From: DASQPR01 sp963836785 | GTDB taxonomy: Bacteria; Actinomycetota; Actinomycetes; Mycobacteriales; Micromonosporaceae | DNA: 64,000 bases | Reading direction: 5' to 3' | Assembly: GCA_963836785.1 (NCBI GenBank) | Contig: CAWIKW010000007.1 | Coordinates: 62,001 to 126,000, forward strand | In this document: in pieces, positions 1 through 8,130 of the stretch | Layout of the letters: every line of letters starts with the position of its first letter | Numbering within the stretch: the stretch's first letter is position 1 | Made by a program: the position numbers and the translations under genes | Notes under the pieces: generated by a model | The model's database searches: none | Seen by the model: only the letters and a program-made list of their open reading frames with translations | What the model was told of the DNA's origin: nothing

Positions 1-2
1 TC

Positions 3-989
3 CGGCGTATCGCCGCCTACGGCGTCTGCCACGACCCCGACGGAAACGTCCTGCTCGTACGGGCGAGCCAGAGCACCGGGACGCCCGGCGCCTGGTCGGT
101 ACCCGGCGGTGCCGTCGCGCACGGCGAGGACCCGCGGGACACAGTGGTTCGCGAGACCGCGGCCGAGACCGGTCTGTCGGTCGCCGTGGAAGGTTTGCTG
201 GACGTCAGCGCGGATCTCCGGGCAATGCCGGATCGCGGCCTGACGATCCACACGGACCGGCTCATCTACCGCGTACGCGAGCGCGGCGGCGCATTGATCG
301 ATCGGATCGATCAGCCGACGGATCTGTGCCGCTGGATGAGCCTCGTGGACGCGGCGACCATGCCGCTGCGCCCGTTCACGGCGATCGCGCTCGGGTTGCC
401 GCCGGCCGCGGTTGACCTGCAGCCCGATGAGGCGCCGGACGTTCCGTCCTTCCACGCCGTGCCGGGGCCGGACGGGCTGCACCGCGCACAGCGGTTCGCC
501 GCCTACGCCGTGGCCCGTGACGCGCGTGACCGGGTGTTGTTGACGAGGATCGCCGACGGATATCCCGGTGCCGGGCGTTGGCATCTGCCCGGCGGTGGCA
601 CCGATTTCGGTGAGTCGCCGGGCCCGGCCTTGCTGCGTGAGCTGATCGAAGAGACGGGACAAGAGGGTGAGCTCGTACGGCTGCTCGGCGTGGCCAGCCA
701 CCGCGACGCGGCCTCGCTCGGCCCGGAGGGCTACCCGATCGACTGGCACGGCGTGCGAGCGTTCTACCTCGTTCACATCGCGGCCGCGTCCGAGCCGACC
801 GTGCACGACGTCGGCGGTTCGACCGGCGAGGCGCGATGGTTCACGCCGGCCGAGGTCGGTGCGCTCGATCCGGCCGCCGACTTGACCGAAGTCACGGCCG
901 AGGCGCTCGCCGGCGACGGCACCGCACCCAGGCAGCGTACGAGGACCGCGCGCCGACCACGTACGGCGCGCACGCACCATGCCCGGTAG
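3..989 (+). CDS. Tandem-Nudix hydrolase, 5' end cut by window edge
   Basis: The reading frame is open from base 3, so the true start lies before the window. Two Nudix domains follow each other. The first box, at about 105-172, ends RETAAETG: the first acid of the EE pair is Ala, so this domain may not hydrolyse. The second box, at about 595-665, has GGGTDFGES followed by RELIEETG and looks intact. Nudix enzymes split nucleoside-diphosphate-linked compounds; the substrate cannot be read here. The Arg-rich tail after the second domain has no counterpart in the related gene at 1808. The next acetyltransferase ORF begins close to this stop, so the two probably share a transcript. Family assignment is secure, substrate unknown. 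Confidence 0.85.
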   Translation, partial: RRIAAYGVCHDPDGNVLLVRASQSTGTPGAWSVPGGAVAHGEDPRDTVVRETAAETGLSVAVEGLLDVSADLRAMPDRGLTIHTDRLIYRVRERGGALIDRIDQPTDLCRWMSLVDAATMPLRPFTAIALGLPPAAVDLQPDEAPDVPSFHAVPGPDGLHRAQRFAAYAVARDARDRVLLTRIADGYPGAGRWHLPGGGTDFGESPGPALLRELIEETGQEGELVRLLGVASHRDAASLGPEGYPIDWHGVRAFYLVHIAAASEPTVHDVGGSTGEARWFTPAEVGALDPAADLTEVTAEALAGDGTAPRQRTRTARRPRTARTHHAR

Positions 990-1023
990 CGCGCGGCGGC
1001 GGTCCGTACCGGATGACGCCGCG

Positions 1024-1755
1024 ATGACCACGACCGACCGGCTCGAACGTCTGATGGACCAGGCATGGCCGGCGCCGGAAACCATGGCGATCGGTGGCTG
1101 GCGGGCCCGCTTCGCCGACGGCATCACCCGCCGGGCCAACTCCGTGTTGCCGGACGCCGAACCGGCCGATGTAGACGCCGCGATCTCCGCGGTCGAACGG
1201 GCCTATGCCGAGCGTGGTCTGCCGCCGACATTCCAGGTGACGCCGGCGGCGCAACCGTCCGATCTGGACAGCCGGCTGGCCGATCGCGGGTATCGCGTCG
1301 ACGGGCCAACGCGGGTGATGGTCGCGCCGGGCCAGCTTGGTCCGGCGCCACTGGGGGCGGATGCCACGCTGACCGACGATCCGAGCGAAGCGTGGATGGA
1401 CCTGTGGTGGCTCGTCGACGGTCGCGGCGACAGTGCGGCCCGAGCGGTCGCGCGCACGATCCTCACCGGCGTTCCGGCGCGCTACGGGTCGATAGTGGAC
1501 CACGACGGCGTGGCGGCGGTAGGGCGCGTCGCGATCTTCGATGGTTGGGCTGGCATCTACTGCATGGCGGTCCGGCCGGATGCGCGTCGACGCGGCCTCG
1601 GCGCGGCGATGCTGCGGATGCTCGGCGCGGCAGCCGGTGGTCGGCGGCTGTGGCTGCAGGTGCTGGCGGACAACTCCGCCGCGCACGCGCTCTACGCGTC
1701 CGCCGGCTTCACCCCCGCCTTCGCGCACCACTACCGCGTCCGCGACGCGATGTAA
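1024..1755 (+). CDS. GNAT-family N-acetyltransferase
   Basis: Acetyl-CoA dependent acetyltransferase of about 243 residues. The C-terminal half carries the GNAT acetyl-CoA loop, ARRRGLGAAMLRML, followed by a strand and a helix with NSAAHALYASAGF, typical of motif B. The N-terminal half (WPAPETMAIGGWRARFADG, RANSVLP) resembles the actinobacterial two-part GNAT proteins. I chose ATG 1024 because the protein reads MTTTDRLERLMDQAWP from there; an in-frame ATG at 979 would add 15 basic residues and overlap the upstream stop. No strong ribosome site decides between them. It lies between two tandem-Nudix genes, suggesting a small detoxification or modification cluster, but the substrate is unknown. 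Confidence 0.85.
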   Translation: MTTTDRLERLMDQAWPAPETMAIGGWRARFADGITRRANSVLPDAEPADVDAAISAVERAYAERGLPPTFQVTPAAQPSDLDSRLADRGYRVDGPTRVMVAPGQLGPAPLGADATLTDDPSEAWMDLWWLVDGRGDSAARAVARTILTGVPARYGSIVDHDGVAAVGRVAIFDGWAGIYCMAVRPDARRRGLGAAMLRMLGAAAGGRRLWLQVLADNSAAHALYASAGFTPAFAHHYRVRDAM

Positions 1756-1807
1756 GGTAGTCGCCCAGATGACCTTGAAACATTCGGGGGTACGGGGGGA
1801 CGGCGCG

Positions 1808-2599
1808 GTGCAGCAGGGTCGCAAAATCAGTGCGTACGGCATCGTCCACGACGACAGCGGTCGATTGCTGCTGGTGCGCGGCTCGGACCAGTCGTTCTTC
1901 CCGGGATCATGGAACCTGCCCGGTGGTGGTATCGAGCACGGCGAATCGCCGACCGACGCCGTGACGCGCGAGTTCGTCGAGGAGACCGGCCTCACCGTCG
2001 AGGTCGGTTCGCTGGTCGACGTCCGCTCCGATCTCGCCTTGTCGCCGGCCGGCGATCGCCTCACCCACTTCGATCGGATCGTGTACGACGTCCGGGTGAC
2101 CGGCGGCGCGTTGCGGGACGAGGCGGATGGCAGCACGGACGGCGTGCGCTGGTTCGCCAAGCAAGAGTTGGCCGAGATCACGTTGTTGCCGTGGTTGGCG
2201 CGACTCCTCGACTACCCGACGCGGCCGCCCGTCGACGCCGCGACAGTAGCGGCCGCGCGGTTGGTGCCGCGTGATCCGGCCGACGACCGGTTTCAACGCT
2301 TCAGCGCGTATGCCGTGGTGCGCGATCCGGCGGGGCGCATCCTGTTGACCCGGATCGCGTCCGGCTATCCCGGCGCCGGTCACTGGCATCTGCCCGGCGG
2401 TGGCACCGACTACGGTGAGTCCGCCCGGGACGGCCTGCTCCGTGAGATCCGCGAAGAGACCGGCCAGGAGGCCGTCCTCGGGGAGTTGCTCACCGTGGTG
2501 GACATGCACAACCCCCGGGCGTACGGGCCGGAGCAGCGCGCACTGGACTGGCACACCGTACGAGCGATCTTCGAGGCAGAGGTGCCGGAGCCCTACTGA
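1808..2599 (+). CDS. Tandem-Nudix hydrolase with a frame break near the C-terminus
   Basis: Two Nudix boxes are seen, and unlike the gene at the window start both are intact: GGGIEHGES followed by REFVEETG, and GGGTDYGES followed by REIREETG. GTG 1808 is preferred because GGGGGA lies 7 bases upstream and the domain starts soon after (GRKISAYG); ATG 1769 would add 13 residues and sits 12 bases after a TAAGGT box. The frame stops at 2597-2599 right after EVPEPY. The expected rest of the domain (GGSTDRVAWFTPDEVG) continues in the +1 frame to 2720, and matches GGSTGEARWFTPAEVG of the paralogue at 3-989. One extra C in the CCC run at 2591-2593 would explain it. It is either a real truncation or a sequencing error. 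Confidence 0.8.
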   Translation: MQQGRKISAYGIVHDDSGRLLLVRGSDQSFFPGSWNLPGGGIEHGESPTDAVTREFVEETGLTVEVGSLVDVRSDLALSPAGDRLTHFDRIVYDVRVTGGALRDEADGSTDGVRWFAKQELAEITLLPWLARLLDYPTRPPVDAATVAAARLVPRDPADDRFQRFSAYAVVRDPAGRILLTRIASGYPGAGHWHLPGGGTDYGESARDGLLREIREETGQEAVLGELLTVVDMHNPRAYGPEQRALDWHTVRAIFEAEVPEPY

Positions 2600-2720
2600 C
2601 CCGTTTGTGGACCTTTTGGGCGGTTCGACCGATCGGGTGGCATGGTTCACACCGGACGAGGTGGGGCAGCTCAAGCTCAACCGCCTCGCTCAGACGGTGC
2701 TCGCGACTTACGCAAGGTGA
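2592..2720 (+). pseudogene. Displaced C-terminal end of the tandem-Nudix gene
   Basis: In frame with base 2592 the sequence reads PTDPFVDLLGGSTDRVAWF and on to QTVLATYAR, then stops at 2718-2720. This is the missing C-terminal strand and helix of the second Nudix domain of the gene at 1808, displaced by a +1 shift. It has no start codon of its own and is not a separate gene. Confidence 0.75.
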
Positions 2721-2741
2721 TGTCTGGATCACACACCGCTG

Positions 2742-2768
2742 TTGCCGAATGGTGGGTTTGCGTACACT
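2742..2768 (+). promoter_or_regulatory. Possible promoter before pssA
   Basis: TTGCCG (2742-2747) and TACACT (2763-2768) form a -35/-10 like pair with a 15-base spacer, shorter than usual. It lies in the 246-base gap between the Nudix remnant and pssA. Nothing else in this gap (2721-2966) stands out. Confidence 0.3.
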
Positions 2769-2966
2769 AGGGGTGGACCGTGTTCGCCCAGTTCGCGGCG
2801 CCGGCCGCCACGTGTGGTGACGAGCAGTTCGCAGTTCGGCCATCGCCAACCGGCGGCCGCTTATGGGATCGTGTAGACCGCGACTCGCATCGGGCTCCAT
2901 GCCCCCGAGGCGGACACGAGGATTGATCCGGAACCGGCAGGGTGCCGAGTTCCCACTGGAGGAAAC

Positions 2967-4070
2967 GTGCCGAGAGCCCCCTGGCGCCGGCGTTCGAATG
3001 ACAGCCCCCGTCCCGCGGGACGGCGTTGGACCGGCCGACTGCGTCGCAGTGGATCGCTGGCCCGGCAAGCGCCGTCCATGATGATCCGAGTGGTCCGCCG
3101 ACGTGGCGGTGAACCCCGCCAGCCTTATGCGATCCGCCGTACGTTGCCGCTGCGCCGTACGCGCCGGATCGACATGATCGCGCCCGGCAGCCCCCCGCCG
3201 ACCGGCGCCGCGATCGCCGATGCCGCCGTCCTTGAGGAGACCCGCCGCGAGCTGGCCGAAGCGGCCGCCCGCGCGTTGCAGGAGGAAGCCCGGCGCACGG
3301 TCGCCGAGGCGGCGGCTCGCCGTCGTGCCTCGGCGGCCGACGACGCGGACGTGCCCCGTACGATCCCGCTGATCCCGGGCGAGGTCACCCCGGCCCGCCG
3401 AGCCAAGTTCGCGCTGGCCAACTCGTTCACGATCGCGAGCCTGTTGCTCGGCATGTCGGCGATCTTCCTGAGCATGCACCACGACGTGCGGCTCGCCTCG
3501 GTGGCGCTGATGTGCTGCGTGGTCTTCGACGGCCTGGACGGAGCGGTCGCCCGCAAGCTCGGCGTCGCCAGCCCGTTCGGGGCGCAGATGGACTCACTCG
3601 CCGACATGTGCTCGTTCGGCATCGCCGCGCCCGTGGTGGTCTACGCGTCGCTGCGGGGTAGCGCGCCGACGGCCTTGATCGCCGTTGCCTGCGCGATGGT
3701 CGCGGCCGGCGCGATGATCCGCCTCGCGCGCTTCAATGTGTCGCCGAAGGACGGCCGGTTCTTCACCGGCGTACCGACGACGTTGACCGCCGCCGTGCTG
3801 GGCATGGCCGTGTTGATCGGTCTGCACCTACCGGGCGGGGTAGCGGTGGCCGCGGTCGCCGTGCTGGCGGTCGCCATGGTGTCCGGCTTCCCGTACGCGA
3901 AGCTCGCCCGGGTGGCGAAGCTGCCGCCGTGGCTGTGGGCGGCGCCGGTTGTCGGCTTCTACTTCGACTACCGGTTCACGTTTGCGCTGCTGGTCGCGAT
4001 CTACGTGATCAGCGGGCCACTGCTGTGGGTGGCGCGCCAGCGTACCGAGCACAATGCGGTGACCGCCTGA
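2967..4070 (+). CDS. pssA: CDP-diacylglycerol--serine O-phosphatidyltransferase
   Basis: Membrane enzyme that makes phosphatidylserine from CDP-diacylglycerol and serine. The full CDP-alcohol phosphotransferase signature is present at about residues 190-215: DGLDGAVAR, eight residues, G, three, D, three, D (ending GAQMDSLAD). Several membrane segments surround and follow it. GTG 2967 is supported by GGAGGA four bases upstream, but the first 70 residues are very basic and low in similarity value; ATG 3078 or 3174 are alternative starts. An Ala/Arg/Glu-rich stretch (EETRRELAEAAARALQEEAR) precedes the membrane domain. The partner gene psd lies just downstream but convergent instead of in the usual co-directional order. 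Confidence 0.9.
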   Translation: MPRAPWRRRSNDSPRPAGRRWTGRLRRSGSLARQAPSMMIRVVRRRGGEPRQPYAIRRTLPLRRTRRIDMIAPGSPPPTGAAIADAAVLEETRRELAEAAARALQEEARRTVAEAAARRRASAADDADVPRTIPLIPGEVTPARRAKFALANSFTIASLLLGMSAIFLSMHHDVRLASVALMCCVVFDGLDGAVARKLGVASPFGAQMDSLADMCSFGIAAPVVVYASLRGSAPTALIAVACAMVAAGAMIRLARFNVSPKDGRFFTGVPTTLTAAVLGMAVLIGLHLPGGVAVAAVAVLAVAMVSGFPYAKLARVAKLPPWLWAAPVVGFYFDYRFTFALLVAIYVISGPLLWVARQRTEHNAVTA

Positions 4071-4102
4071 CGCAGCACCGTCGTTGAAGCACCGTCGATG
4101 AA

Positions 4103-4128
4103 CGCCCGGTCCGAGGTCGGACCGGGCG
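4103..4128. terminator. Bidirectional terminator hairpin between pssA and psd
   Basis: CGCCCGGTCC (4103-4112) and GGACCGGGCG (4119-4128) form a perfect 10-bp stem with a 6-base loop, followed by CTCATCTTGTC. It sits between the convergent ends of pssA and psd. Confidence 0.75.
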
Positions 4129-4159
4129 CTCATCTTGTCTATGGGATTAGGTCGAGTGA

Positions 4160-4693
4160 TCAGCGCCAGCGGGCGATGACGGTCGATCCGCCGCGGACTT
4201 TGTCTCCGGGTACGACCGACGCGTCGCTCATGGTCGCCGGCAGGTAGACGTCGGTGCGCGACCCGAAGCGGATGAGACCGAGTCGTTCGCCCTTCGCCAG
4301 CATCGATCCGACCGGCGCGCGCTGCACGATCCGCCGGGCGATGAGCCCGGTACGCTGCGCGACCACCACCGTGCCGTGGACCGTGTCCAGCACCGTGTAC
4401 GCAGCCACGTTGTGCTCGGCCGCCGGGCTCATGGCCGCGGCATAGCCGCCGTCCTCGACGAAATAGTCGGCCACCCGACCAGCGACCGGAGACCGGTTGA
4501 CGTGGACGTCGAGCACCGAAAGAAACACCGCGATGCGCAGGAACTGGTCGTCGCCGAGGCGCTTGTCGCTGATGCGCTCCACCGACAGGACCTTGCCGTC
4601 CGATGCGGCCACGATCGCCGTGTCATCGTCGGGAATCTCGCGCTCCGGGTCACGGAAGAACGTCGCCACCGGCGCGGCCGCGAGAGCGGGCAC
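4160..4693 (-). CDS. psd: Phosphatidylserine decarboxylase (archaeal-type), N-terminus uncertain
   Basis: Pyruvoyl enzyme that converts phosphatidylserine to phosphatidylethanolamine at the membrane. The self-cleavage site is visible as LIRFGSRTDVYLP (Ser becomes the pyruvoyl group), and the conserved FFRDPERE and DVHVNRSPVAG motifs are in place. GTG 4693 gives only 177 residues and leaves out the hydrophobic N-terminus. In the same frame upstream the sequence reads IGLAVAAKASGRRTAWWLVP, a fitting membrane anchor, but there is no ATG, GTG or TTG before a stop. That anchor joins smoothly to NIDSNGVAAAGIA in the frame of the neighbouring ORF if one base near 4748 is removed. So the gene is probably longer than this call. 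Confidence 0.85.
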   Translation of the reverse strand: MPALAAAPVATFFRDPEREIPDDDTAIVAASDGKVLSVERISDKRLGDDQFLRIAVFLSVLDVHVNRSPVAGRVADYFVEDGGYAAAMSPAAEHNVAAYTVLDTVHGTVVVAQRTGLIARRIVQRAPVGSMLAKGERLGLIRFGSRTDVYLPATMSDASVVPGDKVRGGSTVIARWR

Positions 4694-5426
4694 GAGCCAC
4701 CAGGCCGTACGGCGACCGGACGCCTTGGCCGCTACCGCGAGGCCGATGCGCGATCCCGGCCGCGGCGACGCCGTTCGAGTCGATGTTCATCGTCCGGGTC
4801 AGCGGAACACTCGACGGCCGTACCGCTGGCCGCAGCCGTTCCGCGACGGCGACCGGCGTGGCCGCGAAGCGCAGTCGGTGGATGTGCAGCGGCGGCTGGT
4901 TGCGGATCAACAGGTCGTCGCCGACGCCGTAGAACGAGGTTTGCCGGTCGAGCTCGGCGCTCGCGCCGTCGGCCATCCCCGGTGCCGCGAGCGTCGCGAC
5001 CGTCACGACACCGCCCTCGGTTAGCCGCGCCTTGACCTTGTCGAGCACAACACGCGTCGCCTCGGCGGTGCCGGTCAACGGTGCCGCGAAGATCACTATG
5101 TCGGCTCGCTCGGATGCATCGATGGCATCGAGTGTGTCGACGACCCGTACCCGCTCGGCCACCCATGCGCCACGGTCGGCGACGAACGCGCCGACCTGGT
5201 CGGCGGTGCCGTCCGCCGGAACGAGCGTGATGCGATCGTCGGCCAGGATGGCCTCGAGCGCCGCGATGAGGACCGGCGATTCGGGCCGGACGCCGATCAC
5301 AAGACCCGTCTTGGGACCGCCGTGGCGGGCGAGTTCCGTGGTGAGCGCCGCGACGGCGCGGTCGCTCAGCCGGACGGCGGTCCGGACACGCTCGGTGTCC
5401 TCGGCCGGAACGGGGGACAGGCTCAT
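4650..5426 (-). CDS. SAM-dependent methyltransferase-like protein, running into psd
   Basis: The first 200 residues look like a class I methyltransferase fold: LVIGVRPESPVLIAAL with later acidic and hydrophobic strands (ADIVIFAAPL, GGVVTVATLAAPG). This resembles the RsmC/RlmG style, but the SAM-binding glycine motif is weak, so the assignment is tentative. After MNIDSNGVAAAGIA at about 4749-4790 the frame turns into HRPRGSGQGVRSPYG with Arg-rich sequence, which looks out of frame, while the psd membrane anchor appears in the next frame. With one base removed at about 4748, this ORF and psd would form a single protein of about 421 residues. Confidence 0.55.
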   Translation of the reverse strand: MSLSPVPAEDTERVRTAVRLSDRAVAALTTELARHGGPKTGLVIGVRPESPVLIAALEAILADDRITLVPADGTADQVGAFVADRGAWVAERVRVVDTLDAIDASERADIVIFAAPLTGTAEATRVVLDKVKARLTEGGVVTVATLAAPGMADGASAELDRQTSFYGVGDDLLIRNQPPLHIHRLRFAATPVAVAERLRPAVRPSSVPLTRTMNIDSNGVAAAGIAHRPRGSGQGVRSPYGLVARARSRGRAGGDVLP

Positions 5427-5513
5427 CGCGCCAGCATATGCGGGCGAGATGAGCCTGTCCTGCGGTACCGTTTCCGCCTTTATGTCGGTTTAATTGAGCG
5501 TTTCGGTTGCCGT

Positions 5514-5538
5514 GTCGACGTGGACCGCCGACGTCGAC
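5514..5538 (-). terminator. Hairpin after the 5547-7687 operon
   Basis: GTCGACGT (5514-5521) and ACGTCGAC (5531-5538) make a perfect 8-bp stem with a 9-base loop, just past the stop of the small membrane protein gene. No T run follows. Confidence 0.45.
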
Positions 5539-5546
5539 CGGCAGGG

Positions 5547-5780
5547 CTACTGTCGCCAGTGCTCCGAGTCGTCGCGCCGCCGGTCACGGTCCCGGCCACG
5601 ATCGCCGCGTACGACACTCAGGATGCCCAGGGCCCCGACCGCGATCAGCACGAGTGCGATGATCCAGCCGACGCTCGGGAGATCGAGCGCGAAGCTGTGG
5701 TTGAGCACCCACCACACAGCCGCCGCCAGGAAAACCAGACCGAAGGCGAGGGCGGCCACGTCGGGCCGGCGTCGGCTCAT
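5547..5780 (-). CDS. Small membrane protein with two transmembrane helices
   Basis: A 77-residue protein with two hydrophobic segments (VAALAFGLVFLAAAVWWVL and WIIALVLIAVGALGIL) and a charged Arg/Asp tail. I do not recognise a named family. Its ATG overlaps the stop of the PspC-domain gene by four bases (ATGA), so the two are translationally coupled and likely work in the same membrane process. A hairpin at 5514-5538 follows. Confidence 0.75.
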   Translation of the reverse strand: MSRRRPDVAALAFGLVFLAAAVWWVLNHSFALDLPSVGWIIALVLIAVGALGILSVVRGDRGRDRDRRRDDSEHWRQ

Positions 5781-7687
5781 CGCTTCACCTCCACAAGACC
5801 AGCGAACGCGATGTGCGCGTTGATGGTGATCGCGCCGCCGCCCGGGCCATCCGCACCGTCGTTGGTGACGTCGGCGTGGGCGCGTAGGCCGCTGTTGTTG
5901 TGCTCGCCGAAGATCATGGTGTCCCCAGCGCCGACCTTCGCGATGACGTGAGCGTCGACGTTCGGCGGCAGCTCGACGAGGATCTGCCCGGCCGACAACT
6001 GCAGGTCGATCCGCCGATCCTGGCCGGTGAAATTGAGTTTGCGCAGGTCAACGGTGATCTGTCCAACGCCGCCGTCATATAGGGAGGTGGGCAGCTCGGC
6101 GAAGCTCGCCGGCCGGATCGTCCTCTGCTCGCCGTGGTACGCGCTCGTGAGGCTCGTCACGACCAGACCGACGGCGAGCAGGATGCCGAGGAAGATCGGC
6201 CCCCGTACGCGGCCGAACATCGACCCGATCACCAGCCCGAGTCCCACCGTCGCCAGGGCCGCCGCGAAGTAGGCGGGAGCCGGCACCGACATGGCGTTTG
6301 TCGCGTCGAGGATCCCGAGCAGCCCGACGACAAGGACCGTCGCGAACAACGTGATCCGCCGGGCGACCGTCGATCGGCGGCGCTGGGCCGGTGGCGTGGG
6401 GGGCGGCGGTGGCGGTGCGCCTGGGGTGCCCGGTGTCAGGCCGGGGAACCCGACCGGGTACGCCGGATCGTCGTACAGGTTCGTGAATGCCGCCGTCGGC
6501 GCGTACGGGTCGCTCTGTGCGTACGGGCCGCCCGGGGCGAATGGCGGGCGGTAGGCCGACGGTTGCCAGCCAGCCTCGTCGGCGAGTGTCGATTCGCCGG
6601 GCGCGGTCGGGTACGGCGGGGCGTTGGTGAGCGGATCGGCTCCGGCATCAGTGCCGGGCGCGGCGACCGGCGCCGAAGACCATCCCGTCGACTCGGGCCA
6701 GCCCGTCCCGGTCGCGGTGGCGATCGGATCGACCGACCACCCGGAGGTCGCCGCGTCGGCCGGCGCGCCGCCCATGGTCGCGGCGCCCGCCGTAGGAGAT
6801 ACCGCAGCGGGAACGCCCGCCGCCGGATCTCCGGCCGCGGGGGTGGCCGTCTGCCCGGACGCGGCGTACCAGCCGTAGCCGTACGGGTCGGTCCCGGGCT
6901 GCGGCTCGACGGGCCGTGTCGACCACCGTGGCCCGTTGTTGCCACGCGAGCTGCCGATCACCACGACCGCGCCGACGACCGCGGCGGCGACCACGATCTT
7001 CCAGCCGATGCCGGTGCTGAAGGTGCCGATGATCCACGCCGCGGAGATGATCCCGAGCACGACCGTGACCAACTTCGAGGTGCTCGACCGGCCGTGCCGG
7101 AACAGTGCCTCGACCGGCGATGCCGAGTCGCCCTCCGCCGGGATCAGCAACCACCCCAGCAGGTAGACGAGGATGCCGAAGCCGCCGAGCACGGACAACA
7201 CCGGAAGTGCGACGCGCCACAGCACCGGATCGGTGTTCGTCGCGCGGGCGAATGCGCCGCAAACGCCGGCGATGTATCGATTGTGTACCGGCCGGACCAG
7301 GCCGTACCGGGTGGCAAAGCCCGAGGTGCCGGGCGGCGGAGGTGGCGGCGGACGATAGGTTGCCCACGGCGGGACGAACCCGGTGCCCGCGCCCGATGCG
7401 GCCGACGTCCACGGCGGCGGTCCACCGGCCGTCGGGGCGCCGGCAGCGGTGCCGCCGCTAGCCGCGCCGAATGTCGGTGCGTCGGCGGCGCTGGCCGCGC
7501 CGAATGTCGGTGCGTCGCCGGCCGCCTCCGTGCGGGCACTGCCTGCATCGACCGGATCCGGGCCGGCGTGCCGCGCTGTCTCGGCGTCCGCCGGTCTGTC
7601 CTGGGCCGCCCCGAGGTCTTCGGCCGCGGAATCGTCCGCGGCGGCCCCGCGCACCTCGTCACTCGCCGCGTCGCCCGGCGCCTCCAT
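5777..7687 (-). CDS. PspC-domain membrane protein with C-terminal LiaF-like beta domain
   Basis: After a long Pro/Ala-rich region the PspC domain reads LVRPVHNRYIAGVCGAFAR and ends in a helix at GILVYLLGWLLIPAEG. More membrane helices follow, then a long Pro/Thr/Ala linker and a second membrane block. The C-terminal 100 residues (QITVDLRKLNFTG, LSAGQILVELPPNVDAHV) resemble the LiaF/DUF2154 beta-solenoid domain. PspC proteins sense membrane stress and antibiotic damage. ATG 7687 has no ribosome site. An acidic N-terminal part in another frame (7688-7956) suggests the real start is further upstream. Divergent from the PspC-type kinase at 8131, which supports a shared role. Confidence 0.75.
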   Translation of the reverse strand: MEAPGDAASDEVRGAAADDSAAEDLGAAQDRPADAETARHAGPDPVDAGSARTEAAGDAPTFGAASAADAPTFGAASGGTAAGAPTAGGPPPWTSAASGAGTGFVPPWATYRPPPPPPPGTSGFATRYGLVRPVHNRYIAGVCGAFARATNTDPVLWRVALPVLSVLGGFGILVYLLGWLLIPAEGDSASPVEALFRHGRSSTSKLVTVVLGIISAAWIIGTFSTGIGWKIVVAAAVVGAVVVIGSSRGNNGPRWSTRPVEPQPGTDPYGYGWYAASGQTATPAAGDPAAGVPAAVSPTAGAATMGGAPADAATSGWSVDPIATATGTGWPESTGWSSAPVAAPGTDAGADPLTNAPPYPTAPGESTLADEAGWQPSAYRPPFAPGGPYAQSDPYAPTAAFTNLYDDPAYPVGFPGLTPGTPGAPPPPPPTPPAQRRRSTVARRITLFATVLVVGLLGILDATNAMSVPAPAYFAAALATVGLGLVIGSMFGRVRGPIFLGILLAVGLVVTSLTSAYHGEQRTIRPASFAELPTSLYDGGVGQITVDLRKLNFTGQDRRIDLQLSAGQILVELPPNVDAHVIAKVGAGDTMIFGEHNNSGLRAHADVTNDGADGPGGGAITINAHIAFAGLVEVKR

Positions 7688-7956
7688 GGCGCGGGTCGCG
7701 CCGTCGTGCGCGCTAGCGTCGGCGATAGTTCGCGCGCGTCGCCGTCGCCGTCGCCGTCGCCGTCAACGTTCGCCGCGTCGTCCGGCCGGTCGTCGGACTG
7801 ATCGCCAGCCGCGCCGACGACGGTGTCTTCGGCGCCATGAGCCGCAGCGGCGTCGGAGCCGTGATCCGCGACGGTGTCGGAGCCGTGATCCGGCCCGGGG
7901 TCCGCTGTCTGATCCGGCTCGGCCCGGCGGTCGTCCGGCTCGGGTGTGCTCGTCAT
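7688..7956 (-). pseudogene. Likely N-terminal part of the PspC gene, out of frame
   Basis: From ATG 7956 a frame reads MTSTPEPDDRRAEPDQ, then repeats of DHGSD and a (DG)n tract over the hexamer repeat at about 7737-7765. The same acidic, Ala-rich style continues in the frame of the 5777-7687 gene (IADASAHDGATRAMEAPGD), whereas this frame turns Arg-rich and uses two rare CTA codons. One missing base around 7723-7740 would join them. It may be a slippage mutation or a sequencing error. Confidence 0.45.
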
Positions 7957-8130
7957 GGTTTCGAGCATTGCCCCAACCTGGCCCGACCGACCTCCGGCAG
8001 CGACCCTGAGGCAACCCTGACTTATCGCGGCACTCGACTCGGGGGCGTCCCCCTGTGCACTCTCTTCTCGTACGTGTGACGATCGGTACGTCAGCGCACC
8101 TCACCAGCCGCAACAGGAGAACGCACGAGC

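Noticed and set aside
892..2181. 429-residue antisense frame over the Nudix and GNAT genes
   Set aside because: Arg/Pro-rich shadow of high-GC coding sequence.
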